From Phylloscopus collybita (taxonomy: Eukaryota > Chordata > Aves > Passeriformes > Phylloscopidae): a stretch of DNA of 64,000 nucleotides. A program made the position numbers and the translations under genes. Positions 1 through 12,589 of this stretch are shown here, piece by piece. The number at the start of each line of letters is the position of its first letter. Within the stretch, counting starts at the first letter, position 1. The notes beneath the pieces are model-generated. The model did not search any database and was not told where the DNA came from. It worked only from the letters and a program-made list of their open reading frames with translations. The DNA is taken from positions 7,047,001 through 7,111,000 of the forward strand of contig JAJNNQ010000075.1 in the NCBI GenBank assembly GCA_027886175.1, read 5' to 3'.

Positions 1-897
1 TTTTTTTCCTAAAGCTGAGAGCCAAAACAAGGCAGAGGAATCAATATCCCACAAGTACTGACTATAGAGACAGCTCAAGCTGCCCATCTCAAATGAATAA
101 ACCTACAGTGGAGATGTGTAAAGGAAGATAAGCTAAATGCCAGCTGTGGCATTATTGATTAATGAACCCCCATTCCCGATTTTTGTTGCCTTTGGAGGTG
201 GAAGTTGAAAGGAAGAGCACAGGACTGAATTCCCCCTGGGCACTGTACAGCTGACAAGGAGAGGATCTGCTTGCTTCAAAGCCCAGATGTGATTTATCTA
301 AGGCAGAGAAAAATCAGGAAGAGTAAACAAACAAGTGGAGAGATAAAGCAATTATCCCAACAGTTTGTGAGCTCCTCCACCAATGCACTAATGGTGGAAT
401 TTGACCTGCGGAATTATAAACTTGTTTAATTTCTATGTTTGCTTAGCAGTGATGTGCTTGATGTTGTTGTCTTAAACTTTATGAAGTGCCAAGTGTTTCA
501 GGCTGGCACAATAAAAGTCAAATTAAAAATAAACAGATTTTGCCCATTGTGGCTGCTCATCTTGATGCTGTATCCTGGAAAAGCTGTAAAGAAGCACAAG
601 AACATTCACCCCCAGTATGAATTTAAATAAGGAAGCTGTCATATACCTATTTTTCATTTCATATTATACCCAAGTCCAAAATACAATTCATGAAGGAGTC
701 ACAGAACTACCCACAAAACATGAGGATTGTAGTTTGGTGACATAAACATAATTTATTTTTATTCTCCTAGATAGTGAAGCCTAAGGACATGAGTAGTCAT
801 AAAATATGACTTTCCAAGAGAAGGAACTGTATAACTGTTTGATTTGTTGTGTGAAGTATGCAGAACACAATGCTTCAAGAATATTGCAATGTAAAGA

Positions 898-909
898 AGG
901 TCAAGGTCA
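898..909 (+). promoter_or_regulatory. Doubled AGGTCA half-sites (candidate nuclear-receptor site)
   Basis: Two perfect AGGTCA hexamers lie head to tail with no spacer. The second is part of TCAAGGTCA, the extended half-site favoured by monomeric NR5A/ERR-type receptors. This is a motif reading only; function is not shown, and single half-sites are common by chance. Confidence 0.25.
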
Positions 910-1872
910 ATGTCAGCAGATGTTAATGTCTTCTCCTAGAAAAGGAAGAGTAAGGCATCCTAGATGGCATAGACCTTACAAGGAAGCACTGCAAGAACAA
1001 GAGGTTGTCAGTGAGCATTATTTCACCAAAAGCTATACTGGAAATACTAATGATAAGGGAAAGTGGTTTTTCCTTTCTTGTGGAGCTGCATCCTGTATTC
1101 CAAGTGGTTTCTTAATATATTCAAAAAAATATTTTTGCTTTTTGTCATGGCTGGAAACTCACTGGCAGCTCAGACTTGGCATCATGAGCTAAAGATAATG
1201 CTTGGGAAAACTGGGAGACACAGCAACATAAGGCTCCTCTTAGGCCTGACAGCAAGTGATCTGGTCTGCATTCATTCCAACATCCCACAATAACACAGAT
1301 TACATCTGTCCCAAAGGATTTAGCTTCATGGGTGCTGGTTTTTTCAAGGAACTAAATATTCAAATGCCTTTGAGGATCTGGACTGTTCTGAACATTTAGC
1401 GGTTTCTGACACTGTGCATTCATGACATTTAAATTTCATTAGCATTCACACAAGTCACATCTTGTCTATGGGGGTTATGCAGGAAGACTTTAAAGACTGC
1501 CATCAAACACTTTCAGCTGCAGGTCAGGTTAAAGTCAAATGGTCTAAATGACACCTTTGTGCTCAATCAGAAGAGTGAATGTGGTCACTGCTCACTAGGA
1601 TTAAGTGAGAGCATCAAGGTGCCATCCCACAGCACTGGTGAGCCACTCTGAACTGCAGAATCCGAGCTGAGGGTGCCAGAGGTGCCCCAGGGGGGCTGCC
1701 CTCAGTACCTGCTGGCTTTGCTGAGAGAGGGAGGGAAGAACCATCACAAAACTGGCAGATAGTGTAGCACTGAGCAGGAGAGGCTGGGCTGCTCTGGGGC
1801 ATTAAATTCAGTGGGAGGGTTGGCTTCACCTGCTGTAACAAGAAAACTCTACTGATTCCTGCTCTGTTCAGG

Positions 1873-1893
1873 ATACCAGCATGATGCTGGTAT
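1873..1893. repeat. Near-perfect 21-bp inverted repeat
   Basis: Two perfectly complementary 10-bp arms (ATACCAGCAT and ATGCTGGTAT) are separated by one base. It could form a small cruciform or bind a dimeric factor; no known element was recognised. Confidence 0.8.
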
Positions 1894-2639
1894 ATTTAGG
1901 TTGTCTCTTTAGGCTCTGTGCTTAACCAGTAAACAGTGCAAGCTTCCTTCAGGACAAATTTCAGTGCAGGGACTTAACAGAGCTGCGCTGGTGACTTCCC
2001 TCAGTCTTTAATCTGGGAAAAACCTCAGGCTACTATTTTCAGGCTCCCACTGTTCCCAGCTTAGCATAACTCCATTTCCTGCACCATGAAAGCTGAAGCA
2101 GTGATATTTCTCTCTCTCAAGCAGTGTCTGCTTTATTAATGCTTTGGAGGTGCAGGTACTATGGTAACGAGCACTACAGCCAGTGCCTAAAGAGGAATTT
2201 ACATCGCCAGAGATGCTGTCTTTGAACAGCTTGACACATCTGTTCATGAACAGCAATCTGATTCTGTGTCAGCCCACAGGAAAACTCAGCTGAGCTGCAG
2301 CTGGATCAGACAATGCAGTTGTGTAGGGATTTCAGAGGCAATCTAAGGCAGAGCCATGTAAAATGCAAGCGAGAATGAGAAAATACCCAGAGGTTTTAGG
2401 AGGCAGCAATATTTACTAGGAGCCTGAAGTTATCTATTCTAAGCAAAGCAGTAGGAAAAGCAGAACTTGTGGAGCACATAAGCAGCAATAAAGGCTCACT
2501 CCAAATCGAGAGGATTAATGCTCCCCTAATCCTGTCACTCTTCAAGGAATTTTGAAATATTGGCAACTTCTGGTAATCAAATTTTCCCAAGAAACAAAAA
2601 CAAACAAACAAAATCACTAAACCCTGCCTAGTTTTAGAC

Positions 2640-3240
2640 ATTAAGTATGCCAGGAAGAAATCATAAAATCAAATTAAACTTTGGAATAAGCTGTCTGAAG
2701 CTTGCAAGTCTGCCTTGAATCGACTGTAACTGCTGAAATCTCTTTGACACATATAGTCATAAAACTTCACATAGTTTTCTTTTTAGTAAGTTCCACTGGT
2801 TTTAACTCATGTGTTTTCTATAAGAAAATGAAAATTTCAAGGCTATGACAAAACATTCTTTGACACAATTCCAGTAAAGAGAGAAAAAGCCAGAGACAAT
2901 GCAAAAAAAAAAAAAGAAAACAAAACAATAGTAATTGAAAAGAAATAAGAAGCAAAGATATTGAAGGAATAAAATAGGCAGATAAACAAAAGAGAGAAAA
3001 AAATGGAAACAGAGGGAGGAGAAAAAACATATTTTCAAAATCAAAAGATCCAGAAAAGCAATTAACAAAATGCATCTAAGCAAGAAGCAGAAAATCTGTT
3101 ATATCACTTGGCAAAAAGGAAAGGTACTCTAAGCTAGTGTTCTTCTGCAATTAGGGAAAAAAATACTAGGAAAGTATGAAAACAATCTGTAATATGATTT
3201 TTACATTAAAAACCTGATGTAAAAACATGGAGGGAAACAT
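2640..3240. other. A-rich, strand-asymmetric unique DNA
   Basis: The plus strand is strongly A-rich, especially from about 2815 to 3120, so the minus strand reads as long F/L/S-rich open frames (up to 93 codons). These frames reflect composition and not a membrane protein gene: they have no recognisable family, and frames overlap with equal openness. No mobile element signature is visible. Confidence 0.6.
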
Positions 3241-4981
3241 TCTTATTTCAAATATTTTCACTAAAGACATCTATTTCACAGAAAAGCAACTGCTCACATA
3301 TGGAGAATTAGAAACATAAAGACTTGTGCTAGCTAAAATAAGGAGAACCAAAAAATGAAACTGAGACACAAAAAAGAAGCAGAAGCACATGGTTAACTTT
3401 TCCATCCAGATATTCTCAGTGGTGATGCATAGACAATATGGTAATGTGGCTTTTATTGCAGTCCCAGTGAATAAGAGCTCTGTGCAGGGAGGAGGGTGCT
3501 GTGGAATGCTCAGCTGGTGTGCCACCTGTGCAGCCCCTCAGGTTTAACAGATGGAGTTGGGGGAATTCTGATGATTAAACTGGGAAAGGGGTTATATGCA
3601 TTTCTTAAGGTATTGCCAAATCCCAGTTTGGATAATTGCAATGAGTGAAATAAATAAAGTGAAGTAAATAAAATTAAAATTGTAACAGTGACAAATTCTC
3701 ATTTTGAATGGTTAAAGAGGATCCTAGGAAAATCCCTATTAAGCTCTTAATATGTGATCAAGAGTCATTATCAATAAAGAAATTTCACAAGTACACTTAA
3801 AATTTATCAGATCCCAGTATTTTTATATCATGTAATTATATTACTGACACACAATGAAAATTTATCCAGTTTAATCCAGTGAGTGGCAGAATTTAAATAT
3901 TTAGAATGTTAAGTGATCTAATATGCTTCTCTCTACAACCAGCTGTATTTAGAGATGAAAGAATAGGAATTAACATGTAACATTATTTAGATGGATGGAA
4001 TGGCCTGGCACCAGTTTAGGATACACAGGACACATCATCTGAAGTTTCTGGCTGCTTTTAATCAGTCATGGTCCTACCCTGTTCCTGCTCTAGGCAACAG
4101 AAAGCAAGCAGCATTTTCCCAAGGCAATTCAGCAGCCTGAAGATCCCAGTTACCCTCTGGAGATACCTGTCCCTTTTCATTCACCAGAGGGGTAGTTTGG
4201 AACAACAACAGGAACAAAAGCACGCATGGACAAATTTGATCTTTGAGCAGAAGGAGGCAAACTCCTTCTCTGTGGTTGCTGCAAAGTCTGTGTGGTCCCT
4301 GGATGTTGGATCATGACAAATGGGAAGCCTGACATATTTAGAATGAGTTGGCAATCAACCTTTATGCATATAACTTCTCACTGGGCATGCAGCTGTAGGG
4401 AACGGTCAGGATAAATAATGACACATTTGTGGGTGCAGCACCCTGGGGGGCTCTAAATTGACCTAAGGGCAACTTCTAATTGGGATGAACCTATTCCTCC
4501 TTTGTCTTGAAACAAGGACTCTGTTTTTCTTCTCTGAGGCCCTCACACTCTTACATTCTGTAGTTCAACAATAGCCCTTACTGTTGAGGGGTCTACTATG
4601 TCATAATTTGGTCGTGGTAAAAACTGGAATGCATAATCCACTACAGTCAGTTGTTTCACTCTACAGTGCCAAAAGAAAGCTTGGATTGTGGTCAGGGTAA
4701 AGACTCAGACCTGGATAAGTTCTCAGACCTGAATAAGTGCCCATGTCAGCAAACAGGAGATATACACTTAGCATTTTGGAAATCTGGGGCAGAGGGCAGG
4801 AGAGAAAATTGACTTATTTTGTGTTCCCCTTGATCATCCCTTTCTCTGTTTCTTCTTGTTTTGTTTGTCTTTCCATATGTTTTGGCATAAGAGTGAATCA
4901 ATTTCCCTTCCTAGGCCCTCAAAAGGGAACATGTTCTCCCTGACAAAGGGAACCAACTCAGCCTGGACATATGCCAGCAAA
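3241..4981. other. Unique AT-rich intergenic DNA
   Basis: Several AATAAA-like words and AT-rich runs occur (for example 3640-3690), but there is no gene, repeat family or array that I can name. Confidence 0.55.
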
Positions 4982-5035
4982 TTCCAATTAATGTTGAAGT
5001 TCCAATTAATGTTGGAATTCCAATTAACATTTCCA
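4982..5035 (+). repeat. 18-bp tandem repeat, three copies
   Basis: Three head-to-tail 18-bp units start at 4982, 5000 and 5018. Each opens with TTCCAATTAA. The first two differ only in their last bases and the third diverges after the shared 10-mer. The junction of units two and three forms a perfect 12-bp palindrome, TTGGAATTCCAA. The CAATTA cores are spaced exactly 18 bp apart. Confidence 0.9.
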
Positions 5036-8000
5036 GATGGAGATAAGGGATCTGAATAAACACGTGAACATGTTGCTTTTCATTGCAACTCACAATTAAG
5101 CTTCTTAATAATGTTCATGAATAAATTTTGGTGTGAGTGGAAGAGAGTGAGATAGTACCTGCTAGAAATAGGAAATTGGCTGCAGAATGGAGTGCAATGC
5201 TCTGTTCAAAGTAGATCTCATTTTGCCAAAGCCATTTTTCATTTTTTCATATCAATTCCTGCCTTTCACCACTCATTTTTCCCCCCATTTCTAATGAAAA
5301 AAATTATGGCAATAGAGTCAAACCAATGCATATGATTTTTCTTTGATGGTTTCAAATGCAAAACAGGAACATGAACATTCTCAAATGACACTCTGCTGTG
5401 ACTAAAGGATTTGTCATCTGCTGGGGGTGCTAATTAGAGGTAATTTCATTAAGATTTACCTGCCAATGTATTCTGTCTTCCAAAATATTACATTTTCTTA
5501 CTTTGGGAATCTCACAGCTTTGTGGATCTAGAGACACTGGGAATGAGGGTAAGTTGTGGCAGATCTCTGCTCTGGATGGCACTATCAGTAACACCTGCCT
5601 TTGTCACTTATTTTTGAACAGGACTGTGAAAATTCTAAAAGCTTTTCAGTAGTTCTAAAAATAAAAATGGAAAGAAAGCAAGGCCAAGAAAAATGAATTA
5701 TTTGAATATTTGAGCAGAGTAGACTGTGGAAATTCTAGAACATGGTCAAATTACATCACTATTAACTGTGGCAGGATCCCAGAAGAAATAAAACCAACCA
5801 GATGAAGTTCAGTAAATTCAATCAAAGGGAAGACATTAGGTGGTCAAAAAACATGGTTTGCATTCATTGATATTTGAGCACAGATATCTCCATATGTTAA
5901 AAAGACTACAGCATTACTTCCAGCTCCTGCATTTTTGGTATTTCTCTAGAGGAATTCAATCCCATGCCATGTTGGAAAAGAGGCTTACCAAGCACACTGA
6001 GACAAAATGTTCACAGCAAGGAAATAGCAAGGCTTTGTCACTGCATGGAGAGATAAATAAGCAAGGCTGAAACCACAGAAGCTGTGTATTTCACACAGAT
6101 CACCATCATGGCACTGCACTTCTACATGGCTTCCACCTCATGGAATTCACATGGCTCCATTAGACTAGTAGGCTGTCACTGTAGATCAGGAAAAATCAAA
6201 CATCTTAGAGTGAGATCCATCAGATCTATCTTGTAAGGTGCTTCAGTTTTCCAGGAGGATATGATCATTCCTCCTAACTTGTCTCAAACCAAGACAGCAT
6301 CACAGCTCTCCAAATCAAGGTGTTTATCTTGGGGCTTCAGGGAGGGACTCTCAGAGACCAACACTGCCAAGAATCTTACACAGTCACTCTTCACCTTTTT
6401 CCTAAAGTACAGGAGAATGTGGAGTTCATCTTCCTTTATCCAAAATGAGACTTTATCCACGAGACTGTAAAAACAGCAGTCTAGCTGTACACTCCCTGTA
6501 CTACAAAAAAAAAAATGGAGGGATGAGAAACTGAATTGAGAGTGTTCCACTCTAGAAGGCAATCTGGACCCAGTCTCTCCTTTGTATCCCTGCTGTGTGG
6601 ATTCATCTCCTGCTCACTAGATGGTGGATGTCATCACTCTAGTGACATTTTGAATATGAGATTCTTCTACCTCACTGTGGATGTTTAGAAAAGCACAAGG
6701 AACATAGATAGCCCAAGCTCCCATTAGAAAAGAAAACAGAGTAGTGGATCTCATGTTCCACCTCATCTTAAGGTGGATGCATAAAACAGATTCACTAAAA
6801 TCACATCCTGAAAATACCAATTTCTTTCAACTGAGGATGACCCTAATGAGCTCTGATGGATGCACTCATATGGGTACATACAATACCTCTAAGTCATCAC
6901 AGTTTTTACTGTAGACCCATAATTTCACAAGAAACATTCTCGAGAACTGACCTCAGACTCACAGAGAGTGAAACTTTCTCAAGTCTGTTTTTTATTCTCC
7001 CACACAAGAAGGTATTTTTGTAAGGAACTGATTATGTGAATTTGATAATTTCTGAATAAATAGTTCACAGTTTGATATTTTGGAGACAGTTAATCTCACC
7101 ACGAGAACCATTTATTGCTCGTTCACAACAGCAGGTTGGGAGACTTTCCTATCCAAAGACTCAGTGCACTCTACACCATTTAAAATATGCATGTATCCTA
7201 TGGAAGAAAAGAACAGTACTCATATTTTAATTGTAAAGTGTGTGAAACAGAAAACAGTTATAAGATTTAAACAGGGTCACAGGGTCAGTAATGAGTGAGC
7301 AGAGATAAGCAGGCATTAGAACCCTCTGGCATTTATGAACTCAAAACTTCCTCCTCCTGTTGATCAAGGAGGTCGGTTTTATCATTGTAACTGAGTTCTT
7401 TTAAATGCTTTGCAAGTCAGGAACAGAGAGACAATTCCTTAGAAGCATTACTCTATTTCTCTTCTGTTACAAAAAATCTACCCACATTCTTCAGAAGCAG
7501 GACAACTTGTCCAATAGTGTTTGCATCACCATGGAGTGCTTGGCAGCCATCAGCACTTTGGAAGCACCTCAGCAATGTACATTTGGGAACACTTTCCACC
7601 ACAGGTTTTCTCTTTCATGTACATCCTTGTCATTTGATATATATTGGAACATCAAAAGATGTGAAATAAGTCATCCAAAGATGATACTGCTACCTTTAAT
7701 TTATCCTTTACACTGAATCCCAGAAGAGCAACTTGAATAAAAAATGTGGAGATGTCAGGTTATTAAATTGTATTGTCTTTTAAACTGTTTTTCCTCTCTT
7801 TTGCAATTTGCAAATCCTTTTCATAAAGGAAGTATTAAAAGCAATCAGTCTGGTTTCCTGAAGAGTGCAATATTAATTATTCAGATCAAACTCCTTGAAG
7901 AACAGATGAGGTCAGACAGCAACAAGTGCAAGGGGAAGAGGAACAAAACGTGTGCAGACAATGTGCAGAACATGAGGATGTCTGTGTTTCTGAAGGCAAA

Positions 8001-8340
8001 AGGAACAGTGATGTCTTCAGTAAGAGGTGGGACATTGACCCCACAAATGCCTTCCCTGCCCTACACTCACGTTATCTAATGGGCTTTCTTGCCTGGAATC
8101 TTGGGAAGTGACACATGTAATACACATTGAATTCCTCTATGCTCCTGCTTTATGTACCAAGCCTATTTGAAGTAATTTGATACATGCCATCAACTCTCAT
8201 AGCCCGAGGAATCTGGGTTTCATTGTCCTATAAGTGTTCTTTGCCTTTTCTACCTCTTTTTATGATGCTTCTTTTAAAGCACCTCAAATAGTCTATGAAT
8301 TAAGCAAACTCATCTCATTAGAAGAGTCTCCAGGGTGCCT
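5036..8340. other. Unique intergenic DNA, no gene recognised
   Basis: Open frames of up to 111 codons occur but none resembles a known protein or shows coding periodicity by eye. Short A runs (6506-6516) and scattered AT-rich words are present. No CR1 or LTR fragment was recognised. Confidence 0.55.
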
Positions 8341-8600
8341 TCAGTACTTCAGCCTCTAACTTCAGACCCTGGACACAATCAATGAATGAATCAATAATAA
8401 TCAATGCACAGAGCATTTCAGCAGGATTAATGACTGGCTGGGAGGTGCTGATGGGCAGAAATTAAGTCAAGGGCCATTAATCCCAGCTGGTCATTTGCCT
8501 CCAGGCAGTGCTTTATGCCAAGGTCATTACTGCTATTCTAAGAAAAAAATAAAAGGAAGCTGACGTCTGCACATGGATATTTTTAACCTGGCTTTTGCAG
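8341..8600. promoter_or_regulatory. Candidate conserved noncoding element, homeodomain-site rich
   Basis: The block carries several ATCAAT words (8388-8404). It also carries an inverted pair of K50-homeodomain cores, GGATTAA at 8424-8430 and TTAATCC at 8477-8483, and further ATTA cores. Base composition is balanced and free of repeats, unlike the flanks. I infer an enhancer-like element from texture and motif density only; an alignment is needed to show conservation. Confidence 0.3.
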
Positions 8601-9023
8601 AGTCAGTGGCTCCACATGACTCTTTCTATTAAATGTGAACCCCCTTCTAACAGGCACTTCCATTGCAGAAGGTGTCCCAGCAGCATTTTCTCCATTTAGT
8701 GAATCAGCAGGTGTTTTCAACCACCTACAGGCTGCATAGAGATGTCCCAGGGTTTATGGAGCCTGCAGTGTGGATTTACTCACTCTCTCTCTACACTCAG
8801 CTGTGAGTAGGATAACACTCCTGCATGGACCAAATTCTAAGAACTATGTCAGCCACATATCCTGTTTACTTGGCCCTCAGAAAATCCTGTCAGCTCAAGT
8901 CAGAGAGAAATCACAGAAGGAAAAGGACTTCTAAAGTTCTTCTTGGATAAGCCCCAGGATGTTCATCTATCCACACAGATACATACACTCAAACAAATGG
9001 GGTGGTATTAGAATTATAAACTT
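8601..9023. other. Unique intergenic DNA
   Basis: No open frame longer than 60 codons, no repeat family and no RNA gene was recognised. Confidence 0.5.
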
Positions 9024-9370
9024 AGAATCATAGAATGGTTTGGGTTGGAAGAAATAAAAGATCATTGAGTCCCAACCTTCCTGCCATGGCCAGGGATACC
9101 TTCTGCTAGATCAGGTTGCTCAAAAGCCCCATCCAACCTGGCCTTGAATATTTCTAGAGATGGGGCTCTGATAAACCTATTTCAGTTCCTCACCACCCTC
9201 AATGTAAAAAAAAAAAATAAATTTCTTCCTAACTTTTAATCCAAACTTACCCTCTTTCAATTCAAAGCCATTACCCCTTGTTCTATCATTAAATGCCCTT
9301 GTTAAAAGTCCCTCTCTAGTTCTCTCACAGCCCCTTTAAGTGCTGCAAACTTCTCATAAACAGTATCTAA
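9024..9370 (-). mobile_element. CR1 LINE, 3' end fragment
   Basis: The left edge (AGAATCATAGAATGGTTTGG) is the reverse complement of the CR1 3' tail. It continues through the CR1 3' UTR (TGCCATGGCCAGGGATACC, then the poorly conserved end of ORF2). The copy is 5'-truncated near 9370, the usual result of incomplete target-primed reverse transcription. An internal A run expanded at about 9207-9217. It is noncoding and immobile. Confidence 0.93.
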
Positions 9371-9456
9371 CTTTACCAAAGTATCTTAAATATTACCAAC
9401 CCATGATGTATGGCAGACATACTGTACCTGCAAAAAAACTTTAAGACCAAACATTA

Positions 9457-9468
9457 AGGTCATGACCA
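9457..9468. promoter_or_regulatory. Palindromic AGGTCA/TGACCA (TREpal-like) site
   Basis: AGGTCA is followed directly by TGACCA, matching 11 of 12 bases of the zero-spaced inverted AGGTCA palindrome bound by thyroid and retinoid receptors. It lies about 90 bp beyond the CR1 fragment, in unique DNA. This is motif evidence only. Confidence 0.3.
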
Positions 9469-10712
9469 TGCTTGTTGATCAGCTACACCAACTGCTAGAA
9501 GGTTGTCAGACAGAGTTTGGCAAGCCCACCTGCTGTACCCCAGAACACCTGGTTCTCCAAAGCATTCCAAAACCCTCCAGTGTGTATCCTGAGTGTGCAT
9601 TCCTGAGGCTGAAAGCCTGTCCTTTACTCCCTGAGCTTGCAGACTGGGTAATGGAGCTGTAACAAGATCAACAATGAGTGGACAGTCCAAGTCAGGTTCC
9701 TTTACATCAGGATGCAGCTGTTTCCTTTTTCAAGGCACACATGTTATGGATGGCTCTATCTTGCTCTTGGTTGGTTGCAGTGAGAAAGGAGCTTGGCAGT
9801 CCTAGTCATGCTAAATCATAATGTTACAGGTGCCAGGAGATTGCCTTGCTTTACTTGCTGTAAAATGCACTGAGGTGCATTCAAAACACGGCTCGAAATT
9901 TCTCCGTTTCAGGCTTTTATGTCCTTCAAACAGGAAACCAATTAAACTGAAGTGCCCCTCTGCTCCATGCAAAGCAACATGCAGCTAAATATGATAGTCT
10001 GAGCCTCCCCATGTACTGCACAACCCTACAGGTGGACTAATTTTCCTGTCAAAATGCAAATATGAAAACTCTAAAAAATGTTTTGAATTGACATGGACCT
10101 TTTGAAGGTAAAGATACTAGATGGAAATACCTGAGACAGCAAGTTCAACTTTCTAACAATTAGGGAAGTTTTCCAGAGGTGTTAACTTGCTTTCCAGGAA
10201 TTTTGGAAAACTTGTATCCCAGGGAACACACTCCATTAAAAAAAGGAAGGGCAGAGAGCATTTGGCTCAAGAGACAATGTGAAAAATCCCATGAGGGGAG
10301 GAATTTTTGTTTGTTTCATTTGGGCAGAAGAAGAAAAAAGCAGATGAAGCTTGTATTCAGTGCAAACATAATCTCAGTAGCAGTAGTCTACAGACTGGAA
10401 TCCCTGCATGTGCTGTGTGAACAGTAGTTACTTTCTGTGTGCAATTTGATGTAATCCAGCTTTTGCTAAACAAAAACCACCTGGAATAACTGGTTCCTGT
10501 CCACCTTGTATAGGCATTTAATGATTTATAGATATTGCCTACATCCCTCTTATGGTCTGCCATAGGATGGGTGTCAGAAAGAACTATATACATGTGTATT
10601 TTTCCCTATAGCAAAGCAAATTTTCTGTTGAAACATTAACAAGGCAAGCTGTGTGTTGCAAGAGAAGCTGATCAGGTGCTATTTTAATGCTTGAAAAAAT
10701 TAATGTTTGGCA

Positions 10713-10753
10713 AATAAAGCAGTTTTCTGCACACAGTTTGTGTCATATTGTTT
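10713..10753 (+). promoter_or_regulatory. Candidate polyadenylation signal
   Basis: AATAAA (10713-10718) is followed about 20 bp later by a GT-rich stretch (10734-10753), the arrangement of a vertebrate 3' end. No upstream coding exon is recognised, so it could serve an unseen noncoding transcript or be chance. Confidence 0.2.
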
Positions 10754-12520
10754 AATGAAACTAAGAGAAAAAAGTAATGGCTCACTTAATGGCTTTAAAT
10801 CCTGAGGAAATCATGCAGATAGAACTAGATAGAAATCTGGATACTGTGGGCTGGAAAATGTAACCTCTGTAGCTTCAAGAGAAGCAATGACAGTCTAGTG
10901 TTGGCCTAATTATCTTCACTAATAACTGAATCATTCTTAGCCTATGGCTACAGACATACTGTAAGATGTTTCTGGTGTGATTTAGAAGTTGGTGTTAACA
11001 CCATTCAATTAGCAAATTGCTACCTCACCCTCTACAGGCCCATACTTAGGCACAAAGTATAACTGCACTGGTACCCTGGGGTTTACTCCCAGCTTCACAT
11101 CCAGGGTTAAGCCCAAGGTGTATATATAGGCAGGCATATTCAATGAGATGTGGTGTTTTGGGGGCTTTCTGGAATGCCAGCTGCACTGCAGGTGCCTCTG
11201 TTGTTGGTCCTGTCAGCTCACACAAACCCAGCCAGTACTGCAAGCAGCATCCTGTTCCAGAGGAAATCCAGTGTGTTTCCTGGGGATATGTGTCTGAAGC
11301 CAGAGAGAGGCTGTGGAGAAGCTAAATGAGAAAGGAACCCCAAGAAAGTGATATAGGGGTGACTCTGCAGCTGCCATCTGAGGAGTCCCAGTGGTGAATT
11401 CTGTGCCAGTGTTGTCATTTACCTCAGCTGTACATTTGTGATTGTGCTGTCTGGCTTCCTTCATTCCTACTGCATTTATAGGCTGCTGAGCTGCTCCTGC
11501 CTGTCAATTCACTTCATCCCAGGGCTCAGGAAGCTTTTGGTCCATGATGGGAGCAATGCCCATGCCCAAGTTTCCTTTCCACTGCAGCGGTGGCTCCTGG
11601 GAGCAGGGGTGCTCCTTCACCAGGCTGCAGAGGGTGGAAGGAGAAGTGGCAAGAGGCCAAGCTAGACTAGATGGCATGGTAGCAGGGCTTGGCAACAACG
11701 AAGGAAAAGCTGAAACATTCAGACAGGAAGCAAAATCTAGCAGCTCAAACTGCAGTTAAAACATCAGCCTGGAATTATTTCTTACCTCAAAAATATTTGA
11801 AATTGCTTCCCAGGAGGGCAGATATAAGATATCTTGTGTTGTTTTCTGACTAGAGAGGAACTCTGTTCCTGGTTGAATAAACTGTGTTTGCTTAGAGAGA
11901 GAGAGAGAAAAGAGACTTTTAAATCCAAAGCTGTAATTAAATGTGCAGCAATTCTGAGAGTACTCATACTGGTAAATGTTATTGACATTTCCTTTCTGCT
12001 TTTTCCAGTGGAAACAAATTATTAATACCCTATTGTTGCAATAACGAGTTCTTGATAGATGCAGAATTTATTTTTTCTTGTATTGCTGTAGCCCTGAATC
12101 AGTTCTCACAAGTAAAAAATAGAGATCATTTTGTTTTAGCATCACTGGCAGTGACAGAAAAAGGATCACAACATGAAAACAACATGAAAGGTACGGCAAG
12201 GCTGTTCTGGAATCAAGGAATACAGGGTACCTGTGCCAGTTGCCACCTTCCAGTCACTGGAATGGGATGATCTGGATAAGCTGTGGAAGCAGTAACTGAA
12301 AACCTGACCCAAACCACTATTGGTATAGAAACCTGATTTAAAAATGTTTTCTTTCCTGCTCCAGGTAGTTGGTTAGACTTGTAGTTCCAGTTGCTAAATT
12401 GGAGTTCCTGGATCTACTGCCTCTGTGGTGCTTGGTATCTGAGCTGTTCTGCAAGCAGCTATTACACCAGTCCCCTGAGCAATTACAGGCTTGTTTTCTC
12501 CTTTACTTTAAGAACATTTG

Positions 12521-12521
12521 G

Positions 12522-12552
<31 letters not shown>

Positions 12553-12589
12553 TTCTTTTTTTCTTGTTTTTTTTTTTTTTTTTTTTTTT
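12521..12589 (+). repeat. (GTTTT)n microsatellite and poly-T
   Basis: Six GTTTT units run into a T-rich stretch ending in about 23 Ts. The frames across it encode only F-rich low-complexity peptide. Confidence 0.97.

Larger units (their letters stand above)
1..2639. other. Unique intergenic DNA, no gene recognised
   Basis: Short open frames on both strands (up to 128 codons) have no recognisable domain, no consistent codon pattern and no plausible splice context. The sequence is AT-rich and CpG-poor. The only local structures I see are a doubled nuclear-receptor half-site near 0.9 kb and a short inverted repeat near 1.88 kb, listed separately. No CR1 or LTR signature was found. Confidence 0.6.
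9371..12520. other. Unique intergenic DNA with minor motifs
   Basis: No gene was recognised. A perfect POU octamer (ATGCAAAT) lies at 10054-10061 inside a balanced-composition block (about 9850-10070). A (GA)n run lies at 11894-11909. The ORF-like stretches at 11.0-11.8 kb overlap on both strands and have no family resemblance. Confidence 0.55.

Noticed and set aside
11600..11700. CTAGACTAGATGGC-containing segment as an ancient LINE end
   Set aside because: Too short and too diverged to assign to CR1, L2 or L3 by reading.
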